Shown here in pieces: positions 43,919 through 51,791 of a DNA stretch of 64,000 nt. The position numbers were made by a program, and so were the translations under genes. The DNA lies in assembly GCF_001426685.1 (NCBI RefSeq), contig NZ_LMFB01000015.1:100624-164623 (forward strand), read 5' to 3'. Source of the stretch: Rhizobium sp. Root483D2. GTDB taxonomy: Bacteria; Pseudomonadota; Alphaproteobacteria; Rhizobiales; Rhizobiaceae. The notes beneath the pieces are model-generated. The model ran no database searches. It saw only the letters and a program-made list of their open reading frames with translations, and was not told the DNA's origin. Within the stretch, counting starts at the first letter, position 1, and every line of letters begins with the position of its first letter.

Positions 43919-44622
43919 GCGGCGGCCTTTCGCGGCGAAAAGGCGGAAACATCGAGAATGCGGTCGGCGACGGCATCGCGCACTTCCTCGTCATGGAAGA
44001 TCCCGAGCAGGGCAACGCCCTCGGCCTTCTTGGCCGCGATCATTTCGACCACCACCCGGCGGTTCGTCGCATCCAGCGATGCCGTCGGCTCGTCGAGCAA
44101 AAGGATGGCATGGCCGGTGATGAAGCCACGGGCGATATTGACGCGCTGCTGCTCGCCGCCCGAAAAGGTGGCCGGCGGCAACTGCCAGAGTTCGCGCGGC
44201 AGGTTGAGCTTGGCCAGCAGTTCGGAAGCCCTCTCCCGCGCAATAGCCTGATCGAAGCCGCGCGCCAGCAGCGGCTCGGCAACGACATCGAGGGCCGACA
44301 CGCGCGGGACAACACGCAGGAACTGGCTGACATAACCCAGCGTATCACGCCGGACTTCGAGCACCGCACGGGGGGCCGCCGTCGCCAGATCGACCATATG
44401 GCCCTGATGTTCGATCAGGATCTGGCCGGCATCGACGGCGTAATTGCCATAGAGCATCTTCAGGATCGAACTCTTGCCGACCCCGGACTGGCCGCCGAGC
44501 ACGACGCATTCGCCCTTCTTCACCGAGAAGGACACACCATTGACGACCGGCAGGCGGATACCGTCCCGAAGGTGCATGGTGAAGCTCTTGGCGACTTCGG
44601 AGACAACGAGGGGTGTCGGCAT
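43915..44622 (-). CDS. phnL: C-P lyase accessory ATPase PhnL
   Basis: ABC-type ATPase without a membrane partner, 235 residues, that associates with the C-P lyase core complex. It has Walker A GGQSGVGKSS, signature FSGGEQQR, Walker B ILLLDEPTASLD, and an MHLRDGIRLPVVNGVSF-type N-terminus typical of PhnL. It lies 64 bp after phnK and is coupled to the hexapeptide transferase gene. Confidence 0.93.
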   Translation of the reverse strand: MPTPLVVSEVAKSFTMHLRDGIRLPVVNGVSFSVKKGECVVLGGQSGVGKSSILKMLYGNYAVDAGQILIEHQGHMVDLATAAPRAVLEVRRDTLGYVSQFLRVVPRVSALDVVAEPLLARGFDQAIARERASELLAKLNLPRELWQLPPATFSGGEQQRVNIARGFITGHAILLLDEPTASLDATNRRVVVEMIAAKKAEGVALLGIFHDEEVRDAVADRILDVSAFSPRKAAA

Positions 44623-44686
44623 GACTATTTCTCCTTTTGGAGTATGGTTTGGTCCGAGAACCGGTTCCCGCTTTTCGCACCCATGC

Positions 44687-45463
44687 TCAGACCTGCAGAA
44701 TGGAGGAAACGAGAAGCTGGGTGTAGGGCTCGCGCGGATCGTCGAGCACCCGGTCGGTCAGCCCCTGCTCGATCACCAGACCGTCCTTCATCACCATCAT
44801 CCGGTGCGACAGAAGCCTGGCAACGGCGAGGTCATGGGTGACGATGATGGCCGACAGACCGAGGTCATGGACAAGGCCGCGCACCAGATCGAGCAGGCGC
44901 GCCTGCACCGAGACATCCAGGCCGCCGGTCGGCTCGTCCATGAAGACGAGACGCGGGGACGTGACGAGATTGCGGGCGATCTGCAGGCGCTGGCGCATGC
45001 CGCCGGAAAAGGCTCGCGGCTGGTCGTCGATCCGGTCTTCCTCGATCTCGACGCGGCGCAGCCAGTCGGCCGCCGTGGCGCGGATATTGCCGTAATGCCG
45101 GTCTCCGACCGCCATCAGCCTTTCGCCGACATTGGCGCCGGCCGACACGGTCATGCGCAGCCCGTCCGCCGGGTTCTGATGCACGAAGCCCCAGTCGGTG
45201 CGCATCAAAAACCGCCTCTCGGCCTCGCCCATGCGGGCCAGATCGCGGTACTGACCGTCGCGCATATGATATTCGACCACGCCCGAACTCGGCATCAGCC
45301 GCGTGGAGAGACAGGAGAGCAACGTCGTCTTGCCAGACCCGGATTCGCCAACGATGGCAAGGACTTCACCGGGCCATAGCTCGAAGGACACATTGCGGCA
45401 TCCAATCCGGCTGCCGTAGAATTTCGAGACATCGTTGACTTTGAGAAGGGGGACGGGGGTCAT
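44687..45463 (-). CDS. phnK: C-P lyase accessory ATPase PhnK
   Basis: ABC-type ATPase of the C-P lyase complex, 258 residues, resembling oligopeptide-transport ATPases but soluble. It has Walker A GESGSGKTT, signature FSGGMRQR, Walker B LVFMDEPTGGLD and the H-loop IIVTHDLAVARLL. In E. coli PhnK docks on PhnJ and is needed in vivo. The frame is open 480 bp upstream through a RIME-like repeat into phnJ, but homology begins at ATG 45463. It is separated from phnJ by 241 bp, unusual inside this otherwise tightly packed operon. Confidence 0.93.
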   Translation of the reverse strand: MTPVPLLKVNDVSKFYGSRIGCRNVSFELWPGEVLAIVGESGSGKTTLLSCLSTRLMPSSGVVEYHMRDGQYRDLARMGEAERRFLMRTDWGFVHQNPADGLRMTVSAGANVGERLMAVGDRHYGNIRATAADWLRRVEIEEDRIDDQPRAFSGGMRQRLQIARNLVTSPRLVFMDEPTGGLDVSVQARLLDLVRGLVHDLGLSAIIVTHDLAVARLLSHRMMVMKDGLVIEQGLTDRVLDDPREPYTQLLVSSILQV

Positions 45464-45519
45464 GGGGCGGTTTCCATGTTGAGCGAGAACTGCTGTTGCG
45501 GGCGGATGGACACCGCGTG

Positions 45520-45668
45520 CTCCCTCTTCTCCCCAGCGGGGAGAAGTGCCGAGCGTAGCGAGGCGATGAGGGGGTGGTTCGGCAAAGCCGGAGCCAGAGA
45601 GAGGTGGCCTTCGGCACCCCTCATCCGGCGCTTCGCGCCACCTTCTCCCCGCTGGGGAGAAGAGGGAG
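45520..45668. repeat. RIME-like element, copy C, inside the phn operon
   Basis: A 149-bp element with perfect 15-bp inverted ends, CTCCCTCTTCTCCCC (45520-45534) and its complement (45654-45668), in inverted orientation relative to copy A (GATGAGGGGG and CCCCTCATC blocks swapped). It occupies most of the 241-bp gap between phnJ and phnK. In the transcript it would form a long, strong hairpin. Confidence 0.88.
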
Positions 45669-45704
45669 GCTGCGGCAGGCTCCAGGCACAGTATTCCACC
45701 CCCC

Positions 45705-46583
45705 TCATTCCGCGGCCTCCTGGCGGGCCAGCATTTCGCCCGCATGCCCGTGTTCGCGGCGATCCTCGCAGTGGTCGGTGTCCGAGCAGACGAACATGCG
45801 GCCGCCCTTGTCGTCGAGAACGACTTCATCGAGATAGACGTGCTCGGCGCCGCACAGCGCACAGGGCTTGTCGAAATGCTGGATTTCGAAGGGATGATCC
45901 TCGAAATCGAGGCTGACGACGTCGGTATAAGGGGGAACCGCATAGATGCGTTTTTCGCGGCCGGCGCCGAACAGCTGCAAGGCTTCCGACATGTGCATTT
46001 TCGGATTGTCGAACTTCGGCGTCGGCGAAGGGTCCATCACGTAGCGGCCTTCGACCTTGACCGGATAGGCATAGGTCGTGGCGATATGGCCGTTGCGGGC
46101 GATGTCCTCGTAGAGCTTCACATGCATGAGGCCATATTCTTCCAGCGCATGCATCTTGCGGGTTTCGGTCTCGCGCGGCTCGAGAAAGCGCAGGGGTTCG
46201 GGGATCGGCACCTGATAGACCAGCGTCTGGCCGGCCGTCAGCGCTTCCTCGGGAATGCGGTGGCGCGTCTGGATGATCGTCGCCTCGCGGGTCCTGGTGG
46301 TCACCGCGACATTGGCGACCTTCTGGAAGAAGGCGCGGATGGACACCGCGTTGGTGGTGTCGTCGGCCCCCTGGTCGATGACCTTGAGAACATCCTGCGG
46401 CCCCAGAATCGCCGCCGTCACCTGAACGCCGCCGGTGCCCCAGCCATAGGGCATCGGCATTTCGCGCGATGCGAAGGGAACCTGGTAGCCGGGTATCGCA
46501 ATGGCCTTCAGGATCGCCCGGCGGATCATCCGCTTGGTCTGCTCGTCGAGATAAGCAAAATTGTATGTGGCAAGGTCCGTCAT
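45705..46583 (-). CDS. phnJ: Carbon-phosphorus lyase PhnJ
   Basis: Radical SAM enzyme that breaks the C-P bond of ribosyl alkylphosphonates, giving alkane and 5-phosphoribosyl 1,2-cyclic phosphate. The 292-residue protein keeps the E. coli numbering of the key residues: iron-sulphur ligands C241, C244 and C266, thiyl-radical cysteine C272 (in CSDTDHC) and G32. It acts in a complex with PhnG, PhnH and PhnI. Its ATG overlaps the FosX-like gene stop by 4 bp. A RIME-like element separates it from phnK. Confidence 0.97.
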   Translation of the reverse strand: MTDLATYNFAYLDEQTKRMIRRAILKAIAIPGYQVPFASREMPMPYGWGTGGVQVTAAILGPQDVLKVIDQGADDTTNAVSIRAFFQKVANVAVTTRTREATIIQTRHRIPEEALTAGQTLVYQVPIPEPLRFLEPRETETRKMHALEEYGLMHVKLYEDIARNGHIATTYAYPVKVEGRYVMDPSPTPKFDNPKMHMSEALQLFGAGREKRIYAVPPYTDVVSLDFEDHPFEIQHFDKPCALCGAEHVYLDEVVLDDKGGRMFVCSDTDHCEDRREHGHAGEMLARQEAAE

Positions 46584-46999
46584 TCGGCTGCCTCCTTCAA
46601 ACGGGAATAGGTTTCAAGCCGCCCGGCAAGTGTGCCGGTATGAAGCTCGAACAGATGGTTGTCGGCATCGTGGAAATAGATCGAGCGGCCCTCGCCTTCG
46701 ACGCGCGGACGCGGCGGCATGACGTCGAGATCGAGCGAGCGGATGCGTTCCAGATAGACATCGACATCCTCGTCGCGGATCTTGAAGGCGACGTGGTTGT
46801 ACGTGCGTTCACTCAGGCTCTCGCCCTGCATGATGGCGATCCACAGATCACCGATCGTGAAGAATTTTTCCGCTGACAGCGAAAACTGCATCTCATCGCT
46901 GGCATAGACCTGCTTGGCGCCAAAGACGGTCTGCAGGATGTCGGTCATCCGCTCGAGATCGCTGACGACGAAGGTGATGTGGGAGAGGTCCTCGATCAT
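46580..46999 (-). CDS. FosX-like fosfomycin resistance protein/VOC hydrolase
   Basis: VOC-fold metalloenzyme of 139 residues. Metal ligands H7, H69 and E118 and the general base E44 used by FosX for water attack on the fosfomycin epoxide are all present at the FosX numbers. FosX-type proteins hydrolyse fosfomycin, itself a phosphonate; a Mesorhizobium loti homologue also lies in a phn operon and was reported to be a poor fosfomycin hydrolase. Placed between phnI and phnJ with 4-bp overlaps on both sides, it is fully integrated in the C-P lyase operon, so it may handle an epoxy- or other phosphonate intermediate. Substrate uncertain. Confidence 0.86.
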   Translation of the reverse strand: MIEDLSHITFVVSDLERMTDILQTVFGAKQVYASDEMQFSLSAEKFFTIGDLWIAIMQGESLSERTYNHVAFKIRDEDVDVYLERIRSLDLDVMPPRPRVEGEGRSIYFHDADNHLFELHTGTLAGRLETYSRLKEAAE

Positions 47000-48108
47000 T
47001 CGGCCGCATCCCGGATTGGCTCGTTTTTCTCCACGCCGTTTCGCGCGTCATATTCGGCGCGCATGCGGCGGACGAGATCGAGTTCGGCCTGGAAATCGAC
47101 ATAGTGCGGCAGTTTCAGATGCTCGACGAAGCCGGTCGCCTGGACATTGTCGGAATGCGAAATGACGAATTCCTCGTCCTGCGCCGGGGCGACGATATCC
47201 TCGCCGAACTCTTCGGCACGCAGCGCCCGGTCGACCAGCGACATGGCCATCGCCTTGCGCTCGCTCTGGCCGAAGACCAGGCCATAACCACGGGTGAACT
47301 GCGGCGGGTTCTTGGCCGAGCCCTGGAACTGGTTGACCATCTGGCATTCTGTGACCTGGATGGGCCCGAGCGACACGGCAAAACCAAGCTCGGGAATATC
47401 GAGCTCGACGTCCACCTCGCCGATACGCACTTCGCCGACGAAGGGATGGGTGCGGGCATAGCCGCGCTGGGTGGAATAGGCGAGCGCAAGCAGGAAACCC
47501 TCGTCGCCGCGCGCCAGCGCCTGCAGGCGCAGGTCGCGGTTCAGCGGAAATTCCAGCGGCTCGCGGGTAAGGTCGCCCGGCACATGATCTTCCGGCATCT
47601 GGCCGTCACCCTCGATCAGGCCTTCGCCAGCGAGGATGTCGGAGACCCGCATCATCGAGCCCTCGTCTGCCGTCCGGCGCAACGGCTCGTCAACCGGCGC
47701 GTCGGTGAGAAGCGACGGGTCCAGCAGGCGGTGGGTATAGTCGAATGTGGGGCCAAGCAGCTGGCCGCCGGGCAGATCCTTGTAGGTCGCCGAAATCCGG
47801 CGCTCGATCTTCATGTTCGCCGTATCGACCGGCACCGACATGCCGAAACGCGGCAGCGTGGTGCGGTAGGCACGCAGGATGAAAATGGCCTCGATCATGT
47901 CGCCGCGCGCCTGGCGCACGGCGAGAGCGGCGAGTTCACGATCATAGAGCGAGGCTTCCGCCATGACCCGATCGACGGCAAGCCCGAGCTGGGCGACGAT
48001 CTGGTCGATCGAGATGGAAGGCAAAGACCGGTCGCCGCGGCGGCGGTCTGCGAGAAGCTGGTGTGCATTGGCGATGGCGGCTTCGCCGCCCTTGACAGCA
48101 ACATACAT
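46996..48108 (-). CDS. phnI: Alpha-D-ribose 1-methylphosphonate 5-triphosphate synthase subunit PhnI
   Basis: Core subunit of the C-P lyase complex, 370 residues, which with PhnG, PhnH and PhnL transfers the phosphonate to C1 of the ribose of ATP, releasing adenine. Typical PhnI blocks are MYVAVKGGEAAIANAH at the N-terminus, GGQLLGPTFDYTHRLLD and the C-terminal SHSDNVQATGFVEHLKLPHY segment. Length agrees with the family (about 350-370). It follows phnH by 3 bp and overlaps the FosX-like gene by 4 bp. Confidence 0.96.
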   Translation of the reverse strand: MYVAVKGGEAAIANAHQLLADRRRGDRSLPSISIDQIVAQLGLAVDRVMAEASLYDRELAALAVRQARGDMIEAIFILRAYRTTLPRFGMSVPVDTANMKIERRISATYKDLPGGQLLGPTFDYTHRLLDPSLLTDAPVDEPLRRTADEGSMMRVSDILAGEGLIEGDGQMPEDHVPGDLTREPLEFPLNRDLRLQALARGDEGFLLALAYSTQRGYARTHPFVGEVRIGEVDVELDIPELGFAVSLGPIQVTECQMVNQFQGSAKNPPQFTRGYGLVFGQSERKAMAMSLVDRALRAEEFGEDIVAPAQDEEFVISHSDNVQATGFVEHLKLPHYVDFQAELDLVRRMRAEYDARNGVEKNEPIRDAAE

Positions 48109-48111
48109 GGA

Positions 48112-48732
48112 TCAGACCTCCCGGCGGCGAAGTTTCGTGGTGCGCGGCAGGCACAGGACATCCGTGCCGGCAACGAGGATCAGATCGACGCCCCGGGGAA
48201 ACAGGCCCCGGTTTTCAGTCCAGAGCGTCAGGAAGATGTCCGGCAGGCCCTTGGGGGCTATGACGGTTTCATCCTTGATGCCGGGACCCGCAGCGGTAAA
48301 TTCGTCTCCGCCGGTCAGCGCGGCGATCTCGATCACCAATGTGGAGGAGCGATCGGGATAGTCCTGCGTGCCCTGCGCAAACTGGTCGAAACCGGGAACG
48401 ATGCCACCAGCCTCGATGAAGACGAACCGGGCGTCCGGCTTGATATCCGTCACCGGTGCGCTGGTATGGAAGGACAGCCAGGCGGGGACGGCGGATTGTT
48501 TCAGCGCAGGCGTCAGCCATACCGGCGTGCCGTCATCGCACAGCGTCAGCGCGATCGCCCCGGCACCGCCACCAAGCGGCGATGGCGGGGTGGCACCGGC
48601 GCCGAGCGGCAGGACCGTGCCCGGCCGCGCCATCGCGTCCATCAGCGCGCGAAACACCGATTGCGACTGGAAGACCGGATCGGTGAATGCGCCGGCATAG
48701 GTGCTGGCATGGATGTCTGCGTGAGCGCCCAT
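48112..48732 (-). CDS. phnH: C-P lyase core subunit PhnH
   Basis: Structural subunit of the PhnGHIJ complex, 206 residues, with a PLP-transferase-like fold but no cofactor. The N-terminal FTDPVFQSQSVFRALMDAMARPG and C-terminal FPRGVDLILVAGTDVLCLPRTT (split in two by a turn) blocks identify it. Its ATG overlaps the phnG stop by 1 nt (TGATG) and phnI starts 3 bp after its stop. Confidence 0.94.
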   Translation of the reverse strand: MGAHADIHASTYAGAFTDPVFQSQSVFRALMDAMARPGTVLPLGAGATPPSPLGGGAGAIALTLCDDGTPVWLTPALKQSAVPAWLSFHTSAPVTDIKPDARFVFIEAGGIVPGFDQFAQGTQDYPDRSSTLVIEIAALTGGDEFTAAGPGIKDETVIAPKGLPDIFLTLWTENRGLFPRGVDLILVAGTDVLCLPRTTKLRRREV

Positions 48733-49199
48733 CAGTTGTCTCCCCGGACCATGGTGAAGAAATCGACCCGTGTGGCCGCTGTCTGTTCGGCATGTTTGCG
48801 GTCTTCGGCATCGATGCGGCTTTCCACCGCGCCGATCAGGCGTTCGACCGCAGCGCGATATTCGGGCCGCTGGTTCAGCGCATCGAAGATCGCGGCGAGG
48901 CGCGCTTTCTCCCGGTCGTTGCCGAGCAACTGCCCATGGCCGATCTCTCCGGAGGCAAGGCGAACGGTGGCCCGGCTGACCGTCGCTTCTCCAAGATTGA
49001 ACGGATCGCCACCGCCGCCGACGCGGCCGCGCACCATGACCAGCCCGGTTTCAGGACCGCGCACGGGATGCACCTCCGGCTGCGGCTCGATCGCCTGCCA
49101 GCCCGCTTGCAATTCGGCCACCGAAGCGCGCGCGAGCAGCTCCATTGCCCGCTTGCGGGCGTTCGTCGCCATGCCGGTATTTTCTTTGATCGCGTCCAT
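48732..49199 (-). CDS. phnG: C-P lyase core subunit PhnG
   Basis: Small subunit of the C-P lyase core, 155 residues, required for nucleosidic attack on the phosphonate together with PhnI. Family blocks are RARKRAMELLARAS (beginning NARKRAMELL) and RGRVGGGGDPFNLGEATVSR, then GEIGHGQLLGNDREKA. First gene of the operon; GGACGGAAG is the ribosome site for ATG 49199 (ATG 49172 possible). The promoter and a PhnF-type inverted repeat lie in the 85-bp gap to divergent phnF. Confidence 0.94.
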   Translation of the reverse strand: MDAIKENTGMATNARKRAMELLARASVAELQAGWQAIEPQPEVHPVRGPETGLVMVRGRVGGGGDPFNLGEATVSRATVRLASGEIGHGQLLGNDREKARLAAIFDALNQRPEYRAAVERLIGAVESRIDAEDRKHAEQTAATRVDFFTMVRGDN

Positions 49200-49214
49200 T
49201 GCTTCCGTCCGAAA

Positions 49215-49240
49215 TGTCTATTAATGTAGACAACTATACA
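49215..49240. promoter_or_regulatory. Candidate PhnF operator
   Basis: TGTCTA (49215-49220) and TAGACA (49227-49232) form a perfect inverted repeat with a 6-bp spacer, and TGTA...TACA (49225-49240) overlaps it. The site is 16 bp upstream of phnG and 45 bp upstream of phnF. HutC-type GntR regulators favour sites of the form GTxTA...TAxAC, as seen here. It probably controls both divergent genes; binding is inference. Confidence 0.6.
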
Positions 49241-49284
49241 TCTGATATCCTGCTTTTAGAACCCCCATATGACGGGCTTGTGAC

Positions 49285-50022
49285 ATGAATGCGAAAAAAG
49301 CGGTCGAGCGCCAAACCGGCGTCGCCCTCTGGCGCCAGATCGCCGATCTCATCCGGCTATCGATCAGCAATGGTGATTATGATCAAACCGGCATGGTGCC
49401 GCCGGAAACGGTGCTTGCCGTGCAATTCGGCGTCAACCGCCACACGGTGCGCAGCGCCCTGGCAGCATTGGGGGATGAGGGCCTGGTCCAGGCCATCCAG
49501 GGCCGGGGCACGATGATCCAGCGCAAGGAGCGGCTGAGTTTCCCGATTTCGCGGCGCACCCGCTTTTCGCAAGGGCTTGGCGATCAGGCCCGCGAGACCG
49601 AGGCGAAACTATTGAACAAGGCAACTCTACCGGCCGCAGGCGACGTCGCGAAAGGACTGAAGGTTGATCCCGGCGCGCTCTGTATCCAGCTCGATCTGGT
49701 CAGCAGCGCCGACGGGCGGCCGGTCTCCTGTTCCACCAGCTTTTTCCCGCAAAGCCGGTTTCCGGCCATGGCCGAACAATTCGAACAGCTGCATTCGATC
49801 ACCAAGGCCTTTGCGGCACAGGGCCTGGCGGACTATGTGCGGGTCTCGACCGAGCTTGTCGCCCGCCATGCCGATGCGTCAGAACTGGCGCTGCTTCGCC
49901 TGTCGCCCGGCGCCATTGTCATCGAGGCGACGGCCATCAATGCCGATCCCGGCGGTGTGCCCGTGCAGTTCTCCCGCACCCGCTTCGCCGCCGACCGCGT
50001 CAAGCTGAAGATCGAAACCTGA
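49285..50022 (+). CDS. phnF: Phosphonate operon regulator PhnF (GntR/HutC)
   Basis: Transcriptional regulator of 245 residues: N-terminal GntR winged helix (about 12-75; FGVNRHTVRSALAALGDEGLV) and C-terminal UTRA ligand-binding domain of the HutC type (LQLDLVSSADGRPVSCSTSFFP in two parts, then ELALLRLSPGAIVIEATAIN). PhnF represses phn operons until phosphonate or a related ligand is present. It diverges from phnG across 85 bp. A dispersed palindromic repeat follows. Confidence 0.93.
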   Translation: MNAKKAVERQTGVALWRQIADLIRLSISNGDYDQTGMVPPETVLAVQFGVNRHTVRSALAALGDEGLVQAIQGRGTMIQRKERLSFPISRRTRFSQGLGDQARETEAKLLNKATLPAAGDVAKGLKVDPGALCIQLDLVSSADGRPVSCSTSFFPQSRFPAMAEQFEQLHSITKAFAAQGLADYVRVSTELVARHADASELALLRLSPGAIVIEATAINADPGGVPVQFSRTRFAADRVKLKIET

Positions 50023-50107
50023 GAGATGAAAAAGGGCTGACAAAGTCAGTTTTCCAGGAATGTTGCAGGTCATTTGGGAAATTATGCGATTGCCAAATAT
50101 TTCCATC

Positions 50108-50220
50108 ATTCCTGTGCTCGTCACAGGAATCCAGTCAGCTCAAGTCCTTGAGCTGAAAGAGTCTTTTGACCCGACAGACGTCGGGTCGCTGGATCCCCGC
50201 CACAAGGGCAGGGATGACGG
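50108..50220. repeat. Multi-palindrome intergenic repeat
   Basis: Three consecutive perfect hairpins: ATTCCTGTG/CACAGGAAT (50108-50130), TCAGCTCAAG/CTTGAGCTGA (50135-50156) and GACCCGAC/GTCGGGTC (50168-50187), followed by a CCCCGCCACAAGGGCAGGGAT motif half (50195-50215). It is unlike the RIME copies and looks like a second dispersed repeat type. It fills the 286-bp gap between phnF and the convergent FAH gene. Confidence 0.7.
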
Positions 50221-50308
50221 AGACTGTGAATACCGCTCTCAACAAATAGCCGAATTTTGGTCTCGCAGCAATCTGAGGGCGCGGCGCCAAGCCCCTATGG
50301 AACTGCCG

Positions 50309-51148
50309 TCAAACGTCGGCGACGAAAGTCTGCTTCTGCGTGCCGAGGCCTTCGATCCCGAGTTCGACGACATCGCCGTCTTTGAGATACTGCGGCGGCT
50401 TGAAACCCATGCCCACGCCGGGCGGCGTTCCCGTCGAGATGATATCGCCGGGATGCAGGGTCATGAACTGGCTGAGATAGCTGACGACATGCGCGACGCC
50501 GTAGACCATGGTCTTCGACGACCCGTTCTGCTTGCTGACGCCATTGACGGTCAGCCACATCTTCAGGTTCTGCGGATCGGCAACCTCGTCTTTGGTCACC
50601 AGCCATGGGCCGGTCGGGCCAAAGGTGTCGCAGGACTTGCCCTTCGTCCACTGGCCGGAACGCTTGGTCTGGAAATCGCGCTCGGAGACGTCGTTGATGA
50701 CGCAATAGCCGGCGACATGCTCCATCGCATCCGCTTCCGATACGTATTTCACCTTTTTGCCGATGATCACGCCCAGCTCGACTTCCCAGTCCGTCGCTAC
50801 CGATCCGCGCGGGATGAGAACATTATCGTTCGGGCCGGCGATGGCAGACGTCGCCTTCATGAAGATCACCGGCTCCGGCGGCACCGTGGCCCCCGTCTCG
50901 GCGGCATGGTCGGCATAGTTCAGGCCGATGCAGATGAATTTGCCGGTACCGGCGACGCAAGCGCCAATGCGCGGGCTGCCGCCAACCAGGGGCAGGCTGC
51001 CAATATCCAGGCCATCAGCCCAGCCCATGTCGCTGATCGCATCGCCGCCGACATCGGCGATAACGCCGCTGAGATCCCGGATCTGGCCATCCGTGTCGAG
51101 AATACCCGGTTTTTCGGAGCCGGCCGGCCCGTAGCGCAAAAGTTTCAT
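50309..51148 (-). CDS. Fumarylacetoacetate hydrolase (FAH) family protein
   Basis: Metal-dependent hydrolase or lyase of the FAH superfamily, 279 residues. The catalytic domain starts at FICIGLNYADHAAETG and holds the metal ligands in DWEVELGVIIGK, with GYCVINDVSERDFQ and ISTGTPPGVGMGFKPP as family blocks. Close relatives are annotated as ureidoglycolate lyase or 2,4-diketo-3-deoxy-L-fuconate hydrolase, so a sugar-acid substrate is plausible given the gluconate genes upstream. It lies 91 bp after gluconokinase on the same strand. Specificity cannot be fixed from sequence. Confidence 0.88.
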   Translation of the reverse strand: MKLLRYGPAGSEKPGILDTDGQIRDLSGVIADVGGDAISDMGWADGLDIGSLPLVGGSPRIGACVAGTGKFICIGLNYADHAAETGATVPPEPVIFMKATSAIAGPNDNVLIPRGSVATDWEVELGVIIGKKVKYVSEADAMEHVAGYCVINDVSERDFQTKRSGQWTKGKSCDTFGPTGPWLVTKDEVADPQNLKMWLTVNGVSKQNGSSKTMVYGVAHVVSYLSQFMTLHPGDIISTGTPPGVGMGFKPPQYLKDGDVVELGIEGLGTQKQTFVADV

Positions 51149-51239
51149 TTCTTCTCTTCCCTTGAAATCCAGACAATCCTGCCGCCTGACAAATCAAAGG
51201 CGGGCAGCGTTGTAAAGCGCTTTCGCCCCAGGCGCGGCC

Positions 51240-51791
51240 TCAGCGCGCCGGCAAATCTTGCAATCCGGCGAGAGCCTTCTCAACGATACCGGCCAGCGGC
51301 AGATCGACATCGACGGTCACGACGCCGGGTTCGCCCGTCGGGGGCTCAAGCGTGGCAAACTGGCTGTCGAGCAGCGATGCCGGCATGAAATGCCCGGCGC
51401 GGGCCTTCATCCGCTGGTCGAAAACCGCCCGCGATCCCTCCAGGTAAACGAAGGCCAGACGCCCGCCGGCCGCAGCCCGCAACCGGTCGCGATAGATTTT
51501 CTTCAGCGCCGAACAGGAGACGATCACCCGCTCGCCGCGCGCGACACTCTCACCAATCAGGCCGCCGATGAGATCGAGCCACGGCCAGCGATCCTCGTCG
51601 GAAAGCGGGATACCCGCCGACATTTTGGCGATATTGGCGGGCGGATGCAGGCTGTCACCCTCGATGAACCGGCAGTTCAATGCATTCGCCAGCCGCTCGC
51701 CGACCGAGGTCTTGCCGCAGCCGCTGACGCCCATGACGATGACCGGCAGGCTCGGCGTTTCAGAGAGAGGTTGTGATACCGCCATCGACAT
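51240..51791 (-). CDS. gntK: Gluconokinase
   Basis: P-loop kinase of 183 residues that phosphorylates D-gluconate to 6-phosphogluconate for the Entner-Doudoroff/pentose-phosphate routes. Walker A is GVSGCGKTS near residue 21; FIEGDSLHPPANIAKMSAGIPL and RWPWLD are gluconokinase signatures, and CSALKKIYRDRLR forms the lid region. The start lies within the end of the SDR gene, overlapping it by 32 bp, so the two are co-transcribed. Confidence 0.93.
   Translation of the reverse strand: MSMAVSQPLSETPSLPVIVMGVSGCGKTSVGERLANALNCRFIEGDSLHPPANIAKMSAGIPLSDEDRWPWLDLIGGLIGESVARGERVIVSCSALKKIYRDRLRAAAGGRLAFVYLEGSRAVFDQRMKARAGHFMPASLLDSQFATLEPPTGEPGVVTVDVDLPLAGIVEKALAGLQDLPAR

Noticed and set aside
4188..45668. 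The repeated CTCCCTCTTCTCCCC units as possible CRISPR repeats or IS ends.
   Set aside because: Copies are isolated, in inverted pairs about 115-120 bp apart, without spacers or a transposase gene; RIME-like palindromes explain them.
45464..45943. 160-residue N-terminal extension of PhnK reading back into phnJ.
   Set aside because: It is formed by the RIME-like element and antisense-free phnJ sequence in another frame; PhnK homology starts at ATG 45463.
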